In this document: piece after piece, positions 5,484 through 5,577 of the stretch | Layout of the letters: each line of letters begins with the position of its first letter | Numbering within the stretch: the stretch's first letter is position 1 | Assembly (NCBI GenBank): GCA_002688875.1 | Contig: NZDU01000019.1 | Coordinates: forward strand, 13,331-18,907 | DNA: 5,577 bases | Direction: 5' to 3' | DNA from: Candidatus Pacearchaeota archaeon | GTDB taxonomy: Archaea; Nanobdellota; Nanobdellia; Pacearchaeales; GW2011-AR1 | Position numbers and translations under genes: made by a program | Notes under the pieces: generated by a model | Told to the model about the DNA's origin: nothing | The model's database searches: none | What the model saw: the letters and a program-made list of their open reading frames with translations, nothing else

Positions 5484-5560
5484 TGTGCCCGTAAAACTAT
5501 CCAGCCTTTAGGCTGTGGATATAAGGGCGCGCGACAGTAGAAACGCTTTTACAATTCTAA
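5484..5560 (+). pseudogene. Possible frameshifted remnant of a TnpB (IS200/IS605-type) C-terminus
   Basis: The frame from 5484 reads CARKTIQPLGCGYKG, and a shift of one frame within the run at about 5524-5531 continues as GRATVETLLQF, ending at TAA 5558-5560. TnpB proteins of IS200/IS605 and IS1341-like elements often end with a short tail after the zinc ribbon containing a Cys-Gly pair and then a PVE or TVE motif, which this resembles. The match is short and the rest of TnpB is absent from the window, so only a scar would remain. If correct, it supports past transposon activity next to the orphan gene. It could be coincidence. Confidence 0.3.
5485..5552 (+). repeat. Hairpin-forming sequence, possible transposon end or structured RNA
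   Basis: A nested stem-loop can be drawn. The outer stem is GTGCCC (5485-5490) with GGGCGC (5525-5530), including one G-U pair. The inner stem is TATCC (5498-5502) with GGATA (5517-5521), then AGCC (5503-5506) with GGCT (5511-5514) around a TTTA loop, with GT bulged. A second small hairpin pairs GTAGAA (5537-5542) with TTTTAC (5547-5552) around ACGC. Hairpins with a TTTA loop are common at IS200/IS605 ends and in TnpB guide-RNA regions. No T-run follows, so an ordinary terminator is unlikely. Confidence 0.4.
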
Positions 5561-5577
5561 GTATTAATAAAAGAGAG

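Noticed and set aside
5485..5577. A tRNA or intrinsic terminator at the right edge
   Set aside because: No cloverleaf with T-arm and acceptor pairing can be drawn, and the hairpin is not followed by a run of T.

Overview
This AT-rich window reads as archaeal chromosomal DNA, probably from an uncultured small-genome lineage of the DPANN type (Woesearchaeota/Pacearchaeota-like). That assignment is inference. It rests on several TATA boxes lying about 25-27 bases before a start codon (leaderless geometry, sometimes with a purine-rich BRE-like stretch), on the near absence of strong Shine-Dalgarno sites, and on a membrane-anchored matrixin-like protease with a CARDB-like tail. No taxonomic marker is present.

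Left part (1-3272): a carbohydrate block. A partial gene entering from the left encodes an (alpha/alpha)-barrel domain of the kind found with or fused to family 4 glycosyltransferases. It converges on a GH130 mannoside phosphorylase/hydrolase gene on the minus strand, and the two share a 4-base stop overlap. Divergent from GH130 is a two-gene operon: a single-domain cupin of the type II phosphomannose isomerase kind, overlapping by 17 bases a HAD-IIB phosphohydrolase/phosphomutase. GH130, HAD and cupin could together convert mannosides to mannose 1-phosphate, mannose 6-phosphate and fructose 6-phosphate. This is a hypothesis from family membership and neighbourhood.

Middle (3273-4297): a leaderless, membrane-anchored, extracellular zinc metalloprotease with a complete HExxHxxGxxH plus Met-turn signature and a C-terminal CARDB-like domain.

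Right part (4298-5577): a different-looking region. The plus strand is C-rich up to about 4430 and then becomes G-rich. A 374-base stretch without a standard gene holds a candidate 22-residue acidic micro-ORF on the minus strand, with its own well-placed TATA box, and a stretch that looks like decayed coding sequence. Next comes an unrecognised 266-residue protein with the strongest promoter in the window; the promoter moves its start to 4672. The last 100 bases hold a hairpin and what may be a frameshifted remnant of a TnpB C-terminus. The right part therefore looks like acquired, partly decayed accessory DNA beside a conserved sugar block.
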